Positions 1 through 9,752 of a stretch of 64,000 nt of DNA are shown piece after piece. The DNA lies in NCBI GenBank assembly GCA_963995525.1, contig OZ023211.1:52790228-52854227 (forward strand), given 5' to 3'. The position numbers and the translations under genes are program-made. The stretch comes from Escarpia spicata. Lineage: Eukaryota > Annelida > Polychaeta > Sabellida > Siboglinidae. How positions within the stretch are numbered: the stretch's first letter is position 1; every line of letters starts with the position of its first letter. Under the pieces are notes generated by a model, which saw only the letters and a program-made list of their open reading frames with translations, ran no database searches and had not been told where the DNA came from.

Positions 1-926
1 CCACCCGTTCTCGATCATGGGACGGGAGGCCACTTGGACCTCCTGGCCGCCCGAACTGGTGTTGACCGGCCCTGTATCGACCGCGTCACTCTCCCCTTTG
101 GCCGACATTTCGACCGCTATTGTCTCGGACACGGTGTCACACACCCGGTCTGGTTTACTAGCACTGCTAGAATCAACTAACTTTTTGTCTTCGGCCGCTG
201 TCACCCATGCCTTTTTCTCATCACTGCACAGCTCTTTTATTGCTGCCCTCATCTTCTTGGTAATGATGTCTACACGTGTTACCTTTGTTTCGGCGTGGGA
301 CCCCGTTTTCTCTACCACTCGTACTTTGGCCTTCTTTACTGGCTTTCCAGCTAAGACTTCCACCCCACTTACCTCGTTCCGCTTCGTTAGTTCTGCGGAC
401 GCTTGTGGGTGTCGCTCAACATCCATCAATACACCGCCCCCCTCCACGCTGTTGTCCATCTCATCGTCTCCACCTTCCCCCCTTATAATGTTCCTGGTTG
501 CGTTAGCATATGTTGCCTTCTGTATAGTGCAACTCTCTGTTGTATGGCCATGATGACGACAGTAGGGCGTGGTACAACCCCTTCTGTAGTGGCCTGTTTG
601 TCTACATTTTAAACACAATGGAGGTTTGCCGGGAATTGTCACAAGTAGTTCATACTGTTCATGTTTCAGGATTTGTAACTAAATCAGATTTGGTATTTCG
701 TCTTTATTTCCTACCATTACCACAGTTCGGACACCTATAGCTACTCCCTCAAAACCTGTTGTGGTCGACTTTACAAAAGTTGTAGATTTGACAATAGCAA
801 CACTTTCCAATTCTGTCACGATGGCCGAGTTTGACACAAAGGACGGTGCCAAGTGCACTCGCGCAGTAAAGTGTCTTTTGTCAGCCGGTTTAACTCGGAA
901 GACCTTACCATTTGCCAATATGCTGC
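1..926 (-). pseudogene. LINE-A ORF1 remnant, unit 1
   Basis: This is ORF1, the nucleic-acid-binding protein, of a non-LTR retrotransposon. Its 5' end is cut at 926, where a deletion joins it to element T. Readable in order are an RRM-like stretch (GKVFRVKPADKRHFTARVH, about 905-850), a stop near 680, a zinc knuckle CLKC-x4-H-x4-C at about 615-575, a second Cys/His cluster CRHHGHTTESC just downstream, and the TYANAT motif near 505. Then comes a charged tail with KVTRVDIITKKMRAAIKEL, probably helical. The order RRM-like, CCHC, TYANAT is what I know from L1/Tx1-type ORF1 proteins. The frame breaks between the RRM-like part and the knuckle, so it cannot give a full protein. Confidence 0.75.
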
Positions 927-2900
927 TTGTATGTTGTTCCAACAGTTGACAAACGTCTTGCGGAGACATTCTTGTGGATTGTCTTGCAAGCATGGAGGGC
1001 AGAAACACGTAAGATTCCTTGTAGCCGACGTGTTATTTCCCACACGCTTGATGCTGTGAAGCTGACGTGTTCCAGGAACGGTCATCACAGCTGATGACGG
1101 AATTGATCTGTCAATCTGCTCTGTTGTGATCAGCGTGAAGGAGCGCTTGATCTGAAGGGAATCGGGCAATGGCAAAGTGTAGTTATCACAGCAGTGCTGG
1201 TACATTGCTGCAGCACTTTGTACAATGCATTCACCCGCACGAATTTCATCATCAACTGCCCCCTTGGTGACGCCTCCATAAGCATCACATGCACTTTTGC
1301 CATGTCTTGAACCAAAACAACATCTCTCAATGGGAATGTTGCCACACGCATTTGAGAGGTGAAAGAATGGGAGTTTTGATTTGTACTGGGCTGCACACCC
1401 ATCTGAAAAGACAACCATGTTCCCAACCTTCTCCATCACAGACAGAAGGTGGTCTGTCGTCTTATCAAAGATCGTCTTTACTATACTGGCATCATGGCAC
1501 AAGTGATAAAAAATATCAGATAGTCCCTTACAGTTGTAGAGCAATGAGGGCAATTGTAATACAGCACTGTGGGGTGCACGGTCACTTGACTGTAACCCCA
1601 ATGGGCTGACTGCACTTGATACTGATATTTGAAAAGAAAGTTCTCTGCAATATCACAGACAGCCACCGCCCACATATTGGGGTTTGCCGACAGGAGCGTC
1701 GTGAACTGGCAAAACTACCACCTGAAGACGAAGAGAGTTTTGAGAATAGTTGCAGTTCCTTCATCAGCTGATCAAGGAGTACCTGCAAGGTTCCATCCTT
1801 TGATACCAGTTCTCTCCTCTTGCCACGATCAGATTTAACTATTTCCAAAATGTCTATCTCACAACTCTATTGTGAAAGGATTGGATCTCCTCTTGCAGCT
1901 TGACTTTGAGCTTGCTTGGACCGCAGATTGGGCACTTTCGATCCAAACAAGACTGCTTTGGCTCCTGGCAGAGGCTTTTTTCTGACAGTGCATCTCTTCC
2001 ATCAATTGGTTCCCCCAAGGGACGATTGAGCGTGTCCAATTTGAGGTCTACATTCGTGCAGATCTCACAAAGGCACTGCCTGTAGTTCTGCTTCCTGGAC
2101 TTGAGGACACTGGTGGGCAAGTGGCGGTATAGACTCCGAAGGGACAACCTATGTTGAGGATGCTTTGATTGAAAGTCCTTGTGGATTCTTTTTGGGAGGA
2201 TTTTTTTAATTTTGCATCAAAGTCTTTTTGGACACAGATCTTTTTCCATGCATGTCCACATACACTTCTTGCAAAAACGAGATGGCTGCTCTACTCGCAG
2301 GTGTCTGCTTTCTTTTGTACAATTCATTTTCAGGCCGTTTCTTAGTTGGAGAGATAATGTCACGCATCAGTTTTCTAGTTCCTAAAACTCTTTTGTATCG
2401 TTGTCTTTTGACTTTGCCAAGTTCCTTACAGAATGAAGTTTTTTATTTTCGTGGGGAAGGGGAAACTCCTCTTGTGTTCATTTTGTTTGTGGTTGTCTTT
2501 GCCTTCCTGAGTAGACTAGATACTAATGCACTGTATACGGAACATTTGTTACTCTTCTGAGTGAGAAGGCGTTTTTTCATTCTGTAGATAGCCTTCTTCC
2601 GTGCTTCCTTCCCAGAAGATGGAGGGGCCACATTGGCATACTGCGATGCACTATCTCTGTCTGCTGGATGAAGTTGTTCTGCCTCTGATGCAGGTGGCAG
2701 TGGCATAAAAATATGTTGCAGCGTCTCAACACTCAGTGGTGGTGGCGGCGTCTCTACACCGGGTGTTGGCGGCATCTTTACACTAGATGGTGGCACAGTC
2801 TCTACACTAGGTGGTGGCAGCGTCTCTACACTAGGTGGTGGCAGCATCTCTACACTAGGTGGTGGCGGGTCTCAACACGCTGTCTTGGTATCTTTCGTTT
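927..2900 (-). pseudogene. Transposase-like gene of element T, unit 1, frameshifted
   Basis: In reading order it shows a proline-rich repeat, a basic stretch, CLCEIC and CPIC cysteine pairs (about 2075 and 1930), DIAENF (about 1645), QVQSAHWGYSQVTVHP, HDASIVKTIF, FSDGCAAQYK (about 1409-1380), SRHGKSACDAYGG (about 1300) and VPGTRQLHSI with CFCPPC near the end. I recall the FSDG/QYK/HGK/GG set from many unnamed fish and invertebrate proteins. A DDE-type nuclease is my inference, with the Asp of SDG and of CDA as candidates. Frames break several times, including an extra G in GGG at 2194-2196. The end is lost at 927 and runs into LINE-A sequence, giving a 109-codon chimeric frame (679-1008). Confidence 0.6.
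2721..2872. repeat. 24-bp minisatellite coding a Pro-rich repeat
   Basis: About five and a half copies of a 24-bp unit (GGTGGTGGCAGCGTCTCTACACTA, allowing changes). On the minus strand it encodes PPPSVETL repeats at the N terminus of the element T protein. Unit length is a multiple of three, so gain or loss of copies keeps the frame. Confidence 0.85.
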
Positions 2901-3729
2901 CTGATTTTTAGCATGCAGCACATTTCTCTCTGTGACGTCGCTATTACTATTAATTATGGTCGGTTGTGACGTTTTTGGTCGATTGTGACAACTAACAATT
3001 CCCGGACACGACAGCAAAACTTACCCGGCCTTCTCGGCGGCGCCATTGTACGAAGCCCAACCAATGTGGTAAATCATGTGACTGCTTCAGGCCAATCACT
3101 GCTTAATCCGTTGCGCCGTAAGGGCTTTTGCATATCTGATATCGGCGATTAGTCGTTCGTGACAATCGGACATTAATTTCACGTATCAACAAAATGATCG
3201 TCCTACAATACTTTATATTACACTAGAACGCCCGACATTTATGAAAAAGAAGTAGTTTTAGACGTGTTTTCATACAAAACTCGGGATCACCGCGCGAGTA
3301 TTTGTAAACAAACATCGGCTTTTGTGTAACATGGTCGGCGGACATTTAGCGTCACAAACGACGGTCAATTTTATCGATCAAATTCACTTCATAAAATGAG
3401 TTCTTTTTACGTTATTTCTAACTAAGTATATGTTCTGTTCCATATTTTATCGAATCCATAACCGATGGTTAATGTTAGTGCTGTGAGTTTTGTTCATGGG
3501 ACGTCGAAAGTGAGTCACCGTCAGTTGTCCCCTTTTTCAGCCTCTCAAAATTGCGCCGTTTTCAACTTCCACAGACATTTTAACGCAGTTTGTGGTAACT
3601 GAATAACACTATTTTTTTGTATGTATGTCTTTATTGTATTCTAAGAACATGACACAAGAAACAAACAGCTATTTTGTAACAAAAACATGTTTAATTTGGA
3701 TGCAAACCAATCGGGGGTTCGCTCCATTA
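2901..3729 (-). promoter_or_regulatory. 5' region of element T gene (candidate promoter and first exon)
   Basis: This is the sequence between the proline-rich coding part and the terminal repeat. On the minus strand it holds inverted CCAAT boxes (near 3062 and 3095) and CG-rich patches. An ATG in good context at 3046-3044 is followed after 22 nt by GTAAGT (3024-3019), a consensus splice donor, and an acceptor-like TTTCTGATTTTTAGC-type boundary (minus AATCAG) lies at 2903-2901. However, a 22-nt exon joined at 2900 does not enter the MLPPPSVE frame, so either the sites are wrong or translation starts at the internal ATG. No other gene is visible in the 830 bp. Confidence 0.3.
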
Positions 3730-3750
3730 CCTTTTATCACAGGCTCATAT

Positions 3751-4809
3751 GTTCTACCGTGCAAGAAAGCGTATGTATGTATACATAAACGCGCACACCT
3801 TTATACATACATGATGGGCCGGTACGCTTCAAAGTGAGCCGAAAGAACAAGCCCGAAAATGTTAACTAGATATACGAATACAACAGGTAATATGTACCAG
3901 AATGCGAAGATGTTTCGGTAGTGTTCCTGCAGATGTCCATAATATAACTGTACTGAATAGTCACTTAGTTCTGCAAATATTGTAAATAATGTCTCTAAAC
4001 ACCTATAAGGTGTAGTGAACAAAGAGGTGGCGTCCACCTGATGCAATCATATCTGTATCTAACCAAACAACGGTCTTAACAACATCAATAATGTCACTGT
4101 GTTGCGTAACGATTTATGTTTAGCCGGGCCGAACAAGCAACTTTGGTCGCTGACACTTCGCGATCGAGACACTCCTGTCGCTACGAGGCACGACTGTGAT
4201 AACTGGCCAATCGTGGTACCGGCTGTGGACGTGTTTATCTGGCTCGAACGAGCAACATTGGTCGTTGTTGCTTTCCGAAACTTCCCAGACGCTACGAATT
4301 ACGTGTCACAGGGCGGTCGTGTTGGTCAACGGCCCTTCTGTGTTGGTGCTTGTCGTGTTAGGCAAGGCCGGTCGGACGACACAGCTCGTCTTGGCGTAGC
4401 GAAACTGCCGAGGAACGACTGGCTGGTGGCGGTTTGAGGTGAGTCTCCTCTAGGATGCGGGTCGTTGACACACAACGAGCACTCCGAAGTGCTACGAGTC
4501 GAGACTGGGTTTAACTTTCGTGTTGCATGTTGAATAATGGGCCGACACTGCTCGCTGTTGCCCAGTCTTCTCTGAGGAGCGACTGGTTGGTCGCGCGGTG
4601 AATTGGTTGTTCTTGTGGTTCCAACTGAAACACTCGTATGACATACATTTAAATGGTTCTACGTCGGGTGTAAGCACAATAGGATCTTGATTGAATTGTC
4701 TTCAACGCGGACAACATAGTTATCGCGGCACCAATACCGGGAAGATAGTAATTCATCGAATCTCTGAAAATCAGCTTTGATTCTAAGAGAATGCTTACGA
4801 ATAAAAGGC
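3751..4809 (-). mobile_element. LINE-R 3' end, copy next to element T, unit 1
   Basis: This is a 5'-truncated LINE made of the last codons of ORF2 plus a long 3'UTR. Minus-strand codons from 4809 to the stop at 4661-4659 align with the end of the LINE-D ORF2: RYWCRDNYV against KYWCRNSNV, and IKILLCLHPT against INILLRLHPP. Below 4659 the sequence is noncoding and matches 9.75-10.9 kb. Open frames on the plus strand here (for example 4099-4437) are conserved only because the DNA is, and I do not support them as genes. Confidence 0.65.
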
Positions 4810-6005
4810 ATTAATACTTAATGTTGTTACTTTTTAAAGTCATGTTGACATACATTTTTCATATTCCAAATACAGTATTCTAGTAGGTTAGACAATAGAA
4901 TAAGCAACTTACGGTGGATGAAGCCGCAACATAATTTTAATGTTATCATTATCCGTGTAAGCTATATTACTGTTTCTGCACCAGCTTTGTGCTTCTTTAA
5001 TTTGGTTTTGTAAATCTTGTGATATTCCGTGTTTGTTTCCGAGTCGGTTTAGTATTTTTAAATTCAGGTTTGCTTCTTGTAATTCAGAATGTTTAATTCG
5101 TGATAAGCGGATAGAGTGGAATATTATTACCCGCGGAATTGTATTTTACGTTCTTCCCACCACTCAATGTTATATGGTCAGTACTTGATTTTGTATTTCC
5201 CATAAATCTTTGAAATCAGTTTGGAAGTATGGATCTTCTAAAGTTTTTGTATTGCATTTCCAATACCCTGGTCCAGTCTCTTGCAGAACATCACCCAAAA
5301 TAACATATAATGACAAAATCTTGTGATCTGAAATATTATTACCCGATGAGTCATGTTGCACTGAAATTACTCCGTTGGAAAGTGTGTCTGATACATAGAA
5401 TCGGTCAAGTCTGCACTGTCTCGAGGTTGAGTTTTCCCAGGAATATGTTTTTGTGAGGGTACAATTTTCTGAAAGCATCTTGTAATTTTTGTTTTTTACA
5501 AACAGGTAATAAAACATTACGACCCCGTGCTACGTTCATGTCATTCCCTCAACTCTTGTCTAATTTAAGATCAATCATACATTTAAAATCTCCTCCTAAT
5601 ATTATGGGGAATTTCGCATTTAGATACTGATTGAAGGAAGTAACATTCTTTACGCTTGACGGGAATTGTTTGAGCGTAAATATTTAACAATTGTACTGTT
5701 TGGCCGTCGATTGTTACCAGTAAACATAGTAATCTTCCTTCTGTGATTTAATTTTGAATTTTAAATTCGTTCTAAACCAAATGGCTACCCCTTTTGAAGG
5801 TGATCCAAATGTCCAATATATCTTCCCTCCCCGTTGTTGTTCTCAATTTCTACCTGAGAAGGTATTACAACAACGTGTTTCTTGTAATAAATAAAGGTCT
5901 ACTTTGTTAATCTTTAAATATTGAATAATATTTTCTCTCTTCCGAAAATCTTTTGAGTCCCTTGTAAATTTAGAGACGAAACTCGTAATTTGTTACTTAT
6001 AATTT
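4810..6005 (-). pseudogene. LINE-B ORF2 remnant: endonuclease kept, RT deleted, unit 1
   Basis: From right to left it shows an AP-endonuclease-like domain (about 6005-5190) with decayed LLQETRC (canonical QETH), GGDFKC (canonical GDFN), CRLDRFYVS and ISDHKIL, then GPGYWKCNTKTLEDPYF, typical of L1/Tx1 proteins. The linker (about 5160-4985, with KHSELQEANLNL-like text) is joined at 4984/4985 directly to the last 24 codons of ORF2 (stop at 4911-4909). The whole RT and the zinc-finger region are therefore missing. The junction shares only AG. About 100 bp of 3'UTR ending AAGTATTAAT on the minus strand abuts LINE-R. Several stops occur in the endonuclease. Confidence 0.7.
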
Positions 6006-6027
6006 TTTAAAAGTTTAATTCCTCTCT

Positions 6028-6563
6028 TTAATCTCCGCTTCCACATTTCTTATTATTAGAAATGCCAGACTCCGATTCATAACCTGAGTTATGATCGAAA
6101 TCTCCCTCCGCTATCACCAGCCTACCCAGTGAAGGGCCAGCCGGCGAGGTCGGAGGGGAAACACTCAGTGATCTCTTTTTTGTTGACACAATCTCCCATT
6201 TCCCCTCCTCGTCGCCCGAAGACACGCTCTCCCCACTGTCGTCTGAGAACATGCCCCCGACACAGGGACTGAGTCCTCCGGCTGAGGGCTACTTCCCTCA
6301 GCCTTCCTTGGTGACTGGACGTTCTCTTCACTCCCGTTACCTGGTGGGCTCTGTGTGTTCCCCCTCTCCAGTTCGTGTTCCGATGGTACTGTGACCATCC
6401 TATTTCTGTTCCTCCTTACTTCAGCAATTCTGTCTAAATCTAAATTCCGGATGCCTTCCGCCACAACCACCCACGCTTTTCTCTCCTCCTCTGACAATCC
6501 ATGTAATACTGAAAGCATTTGTTCAGTCATTATATCTACTCTGTGTTCAGAATTGACCGCACC
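6028..6563 (-). pseudogene. LINE-B ORF1 C-terminal part, unit 1
   Basis: Minus-strand frame starting at GAVNSEHRVDIMTEQ, then a helical EEERKAWVVVAEGIRNLDLDR stretch, a Pro/Ser/acidic region, SDDSGESVSSGDEEGKWE and a tail ending in a stop near 6028. It aligns with the LINE-A tail (VTRVDIITKKMRAA, DEKKAWVTAAE), so it is the C-terminal half of the same ORF1 family. It begins exactly at a TTGTTCTTACAG acceptor-like site (6566-6564), upstream of which is the X insert. A frame change lies near 6250. Confidence 0.65.
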
Positions 6564-6990
6564 CTGTAAGAACAAGAACAAGAAGTAGAAGTTTATTTTG
6601 ACCCCAAAACATATAACACAATAATAACAACACAATAAACATGTCAGATATGTGCATTACCACAAATAAACTAAATATGCATATATAGTATACACCATTT
6701 CTTAAAGGCAGAAATAATAAGTGATTAAAGGAGAAAAATATACCGTTTGTTTTAAGACACACAAGGGGGTCAGTGGCTCCCACTAAGACATGCTGTCGCT
6801 ATCATGGGAGCCACGGTAGTTATAACTAATTATAATAACTTTTTTGTTCCTTTTTTAACATAAGTTGTCCTTTATACCTTACATATCGGCTGATGTATTC
6901 AAATATGTGCATATACTTAAATAGTAGTTTTCGTCCATTTTGTAACAATTTGCATCATTGATTTTGGAGACATGAATAACAATTTGTAAG
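6564..6990 (-). repeat. X insert, unit 1: single hybrid copy
   Basis: AT-rich, noncoding 430-bp block between two parts of LINE-B ORF1. Units 3 and 4 hold two diverged copies (Xa, Xb) around a further ORF1 piece. The unit 1 copy has Xa-type bases up to about 6850 and Xb-type bases after about 6873 (CCTTTATACC, TTGCATCATTG), so it is a recombinant. It contains a perfect 10-bp inverted repeat GTGGCTCCCA/TGGGAGCCAC at 6773-6782 and 6805-6814 with a 22-nt loop, which would form a stable hairpin on either strand. Confidence 0.7.
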
Positions 6991-7788
6991 TGTCTCCGCC
7001 GATGCCGCCGTCACGTTACAGTGCGTGCCGTCTCTGTTATTTCGTAACAGGGCGATGCCGGCCGCACTTTTGGTTGTCGTCTCAGCGTCAGTGCTTTCTC
7101 GCGAAGGGGTTTTCGCGACTGTCTACTCGTCTACGCACATATCGTCTGTCGGTTCCCGTCTGGCTTCTCCCTTTCCACTCTTCCGTCCACGAGTAGCGTT
7201 GGCGTACGTTGCCTTCTTCTCACTACACCCCTCCGTTGTGTGGCCATACTGACCATGTTGACGACAGAAGGGTGTAGTGCACTCTCTGCGGTAATAAACT
7301 GTTTTTCGACATTTCAGGCAAAGTGGCAGTATGCGTGTTATGGTGACCAAACATTCATATTTGTCATAAATTGTCGGATTGGTGATAGCAATGATATGCG
7401 AGATGTCACGCTTGTCACCAATCGTCAGTACTGATCTTACTCCCGTTGCAACACTTTCAAAGCCTGGACTAGATGATTTCTCATACGTTATAGATGTGAT
7501 CCAACAATAATCGTCAAGCTGTTCTACAATGGCCTCGTTCGTTACGAAGAGCGGGGCCCAGTGAATTCGGGCTGTGAACTGTCTATTGTTCGCTGATTTT
7601 ATCTCGAATAGCTTACCCTTGACCATCGTAACCCCTGCCTTAAGAACGCATCTCTGGCTTCCTCTGACTTGGCGGCCAAGTGCCACACATTGCTTATGTT
7701 CAACGTCCCAAAACCTAAAACGTAGTCACTCACCTTTCCCACGATGTCTTCTATTGGAGATAGGCAATCATCTCGCAGATGCAGGGTG
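6991..7788 (-). pseudogene. LINE-B ORF1 N-terminal and zinc-knuckle part, unit 1
   Basis: A 187-codon open stretch (7686-7123) carries an RRM-like region (GKLFEIKSANNRQFTARIH, residues 24-42; GVRSVLTIGDKRDI about 82-95), then the knuckle CLKCRKTVYYRREC at residues 123-136. There Tyr replaces the zinc-binding His (TGHY in sister copies), so zinc binding is probably lost. A second Cys/His cluster (CRQHGQYGHTTEGC) and TYANAT follow. It ends at TAG where the sister copies have GAG (VDEETV). Coding similarity continues to about 6991. The N terminus is cut at 7788, where the LINE-D tail begins; units 3 and 4 keep 60-70 bp more here. Confidence 0.75.
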
Positions 7789-8958
7789 ATTTTTTTATCT
7801 TTTAGTGTTTATTCGCATATAGTACATAGTACATTTACAAATAAAGGTTGTACATATTATACGGATAAAACATTATCAAATTCGTATTAAGATACATCCT
7901 CATGGTATATCCTCATGGTATACGAATATTTAACCAGTTTGAATAAGACATTTTTTTAAACACTGAAGCATAAGATAACTGCAATCGCCTGCTCTAACCG
8001 TTTGTGTTTAAACCATCGCCTGCTCTAACCGTTTGTGTTTAAACCAAAGCTATAGATTGCTGGGTAAGAGTAATTACTTTTGTTGAGAAATGACGATATA
8101 CATATTTATTCTTTCCTGTAATGATTGTGGACGTACGGGATCTTATCTCAATCCATTGGTCCCAACAGTGACAATGAAGGATGAATCGTAGTACATGACG
8201 TGATAGTGCTTGCGGGCCTATTACGACCGCGCCAGTGGCCAAGAAGAACTTGTGGAGGTAGACCCTTCTCCAAGGTTCCACTCCACAAGTTCCAATAAAA
8301 GTTTGTGGTACACGGACTGTAGGTGGTGACTCCCACTCTATTGGTCCTGGATGATGTTATAACATTATGTTGTACAGGAATATCGGATGTATCCTACCGC
8401 GTCAAACTCAAAGCCCATATAGTATGGGTACCAAACCACCATGTTCGAGTATTGAAAATGACCAAACGGATAGAGCTGGAAATATGTAACTTTTTGTATA
8501 ACAAACAAACATTAGTGTTCACTGTTTAAGGTAGAACGGCTCAGCTGGCAGGCATTTTAAATAAATGTTTGTTTGTTTCTAGTTCCTGCAATTCCAGAAG
8601 ACTTGAAAAGCGCTGTGTAGTTAAGACAGTCTTTGTGTATAACGTGCATGGGTGTCACTGTGCGTCGTGCTGCACGTTCCGTCCGGACAACTCTATGTTC
8701 AGTGTTACGTAACGAGCGATCTGGTGCGTGACACGTTCTGTTATTGTTCACTGTATTGTCGTTCCGCTGGTGCGCCACATCAATCTTATATGTCCACGAT
8801 GTCGGTTGTTGTCCAGTTGGGATAGTTTCTCTGGGCGTCCCACTGGTTTTTCATTTTACTGAAACACTTCGATAAGACTGGTATAAAAATTAGTATGAAA
8901 TGTTTTTCCAATATCATATGAACTAAAAAGTGTCGAAAGTCATCTTTGCGTAATGTAT
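7789..8958 (-). mobile_element. LINE-D 3'UTR and A-rich tail, unit 1
   Basis: Noncoding sequence downstream of the LINE-D ORF2 stop, ending on the minus strand with AATAAACACT and an A-rich tail at about 7805-7791. A similar ending (AATAAACAC then A-rich) closes LINE-A at 16381. Minus frames at 8336-8148 and 8281-8039 are conserved in three units, but the DNA is equally conserved outside them, so I do not call genes. The block also contains a 31-bp tandem repeat (7984-8045). Confidence 0.6.
7984..8045. repeat. 31-bp perfect tandem duplication
   Basis: The unit ATCGCCTGCTCTAACCGTTT plus GTGTTTAAACC occurs twice without a mismatch. The same doubled state is found at 38070-38131 and 56743-56804, so it predates the unit duplications. 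Confidence 0.9.
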
Positions 8959-9752
8959 TTACGGTGGATGTAGCCGCAACAAAATGTTAATGTTATCGTT
9001 ATCCATGTAAGCTACGTTACTGTTTCTACACCAGTATTTTTCTAAATGTTCTCTGTCGAATCGGAGGCAATCTGTTTTAATTCGCGATTCTAAACATCTA
9101 ATAAAGATACGTCTTATACACAAGGTTGTCACCTTCTTTTTGTCATACTTTACTTCATTCCTCTTTGTCCATATGCAATACTTAAGTAAGTTCACCAAGA
9201 ACAGCAACATTTCATTAAATTGTGGGACATTTATTTGTTTTAAAAGATTGAATACTACAAGGTTTTCGTCTATGTGAAAAGTAATACCTGTCAAACTTTC
9301 AAAAACAGTTTCGACGAAAGTCCAATTTTCTTGCACTAAGGTACATCTAAAAAATAGATGAGTGAATGACTCCTCTCTTCGCATACATATATTACACTTG
9401 GGTGTTTTACTAAGTTTGAAGGTGTACAATTTTAATTGCGTCATCAATGCTTGGTGTGCAATTCTCCATGCTAAATCTCTATATTTTGAATTTACGAATT
9501 GACAGTGGACATTCTTCCAGACCAGTTCAAATTCAATTGACGGGAAAATAAATCCGACATATAGTGGGTGCACTTTCATTAATTTATTATATATAATCTT
9601 TGTAGTTACTATTTCCGTTCCACTGTAATTGGGAAAAACTTCAACGAACCTATGGAAACACTTTAAGGCATCTCTGTAGAACGCGAGAGCTGACTTTGAA
9701 TGTGGTTTAGTCATATCTGCTAGAGAGTAATTATATGAACAAAATTGTTGGA
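8959..9752 (-). pseudogene. LINE-D ORF2 C-terminal third with RT-associated zinc finger, unit 1
   Basis: A 251-codon uninterrupted frame (9714-8959), readable upstream to about 9750 (IQQFCSYNSSLAD). It contains RDLAWRIAHQAL and the zinc finger C-x2-C-x8-H-x4-C at residues 107, 110, 119 and 124 (CNIC...FTHLFFRC), then a helical, basic tail ending LLRLHPP and stop. This zf-RVT-like module follows the RT in L1/Tx1-clade ORF2 proteins and is thought to aid template or target binding. The RT itself is absent because LINE-R sequence starts at 9753. It is the longest clean LINE frame in the window, but only a fragment. Confidence 0.75.

Larger units (their letters stand above)
927..3750 (-). mobile_element. 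Element T, unit 1 copy, one end lost
   Basis: This DNA transposon copy runs from the deletion junction at 926/927 to its terminal repeat at 3730-3750, which reads ATATGAGCCTGTGATAAAAGG on the minus strand (one base different from units 3 and 4). The partner terminal repeat and the last part of the gene lie inside the 1051 bp missing here but present at 29176-30226. With only one end left the copy should be immobile. It holds the broken transposase-like gene (927-2900) and a 5' region (2901-3729). Flanking sequence beyond 3750 is LINE-R 3'UTR, the host of the insertion. Confidence 0.6.

Noticed and set aside
17..553. 178-codon plus-strand frame (MGREATWTSWPPELVLTG...)
   Set aside because: It is the antisense of the LINE-A ORF1, whose minus-strand zinc knuckle and TYANAT motif are recognisable.
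4099..4437. 112-codon plus frame in LINE-R, repeated in each unit
   Set aside because: Lies in a LINE 3'UTR. Units differ by indels, the second LINE-R copy does not keep the frame, and no motif is seen.
6564..6990. Helitron or SINE identity for X
   Set aside because: The hairpin is not followed by a CTRR end, and no A/B box pair for RNA polymerase III was recognised.
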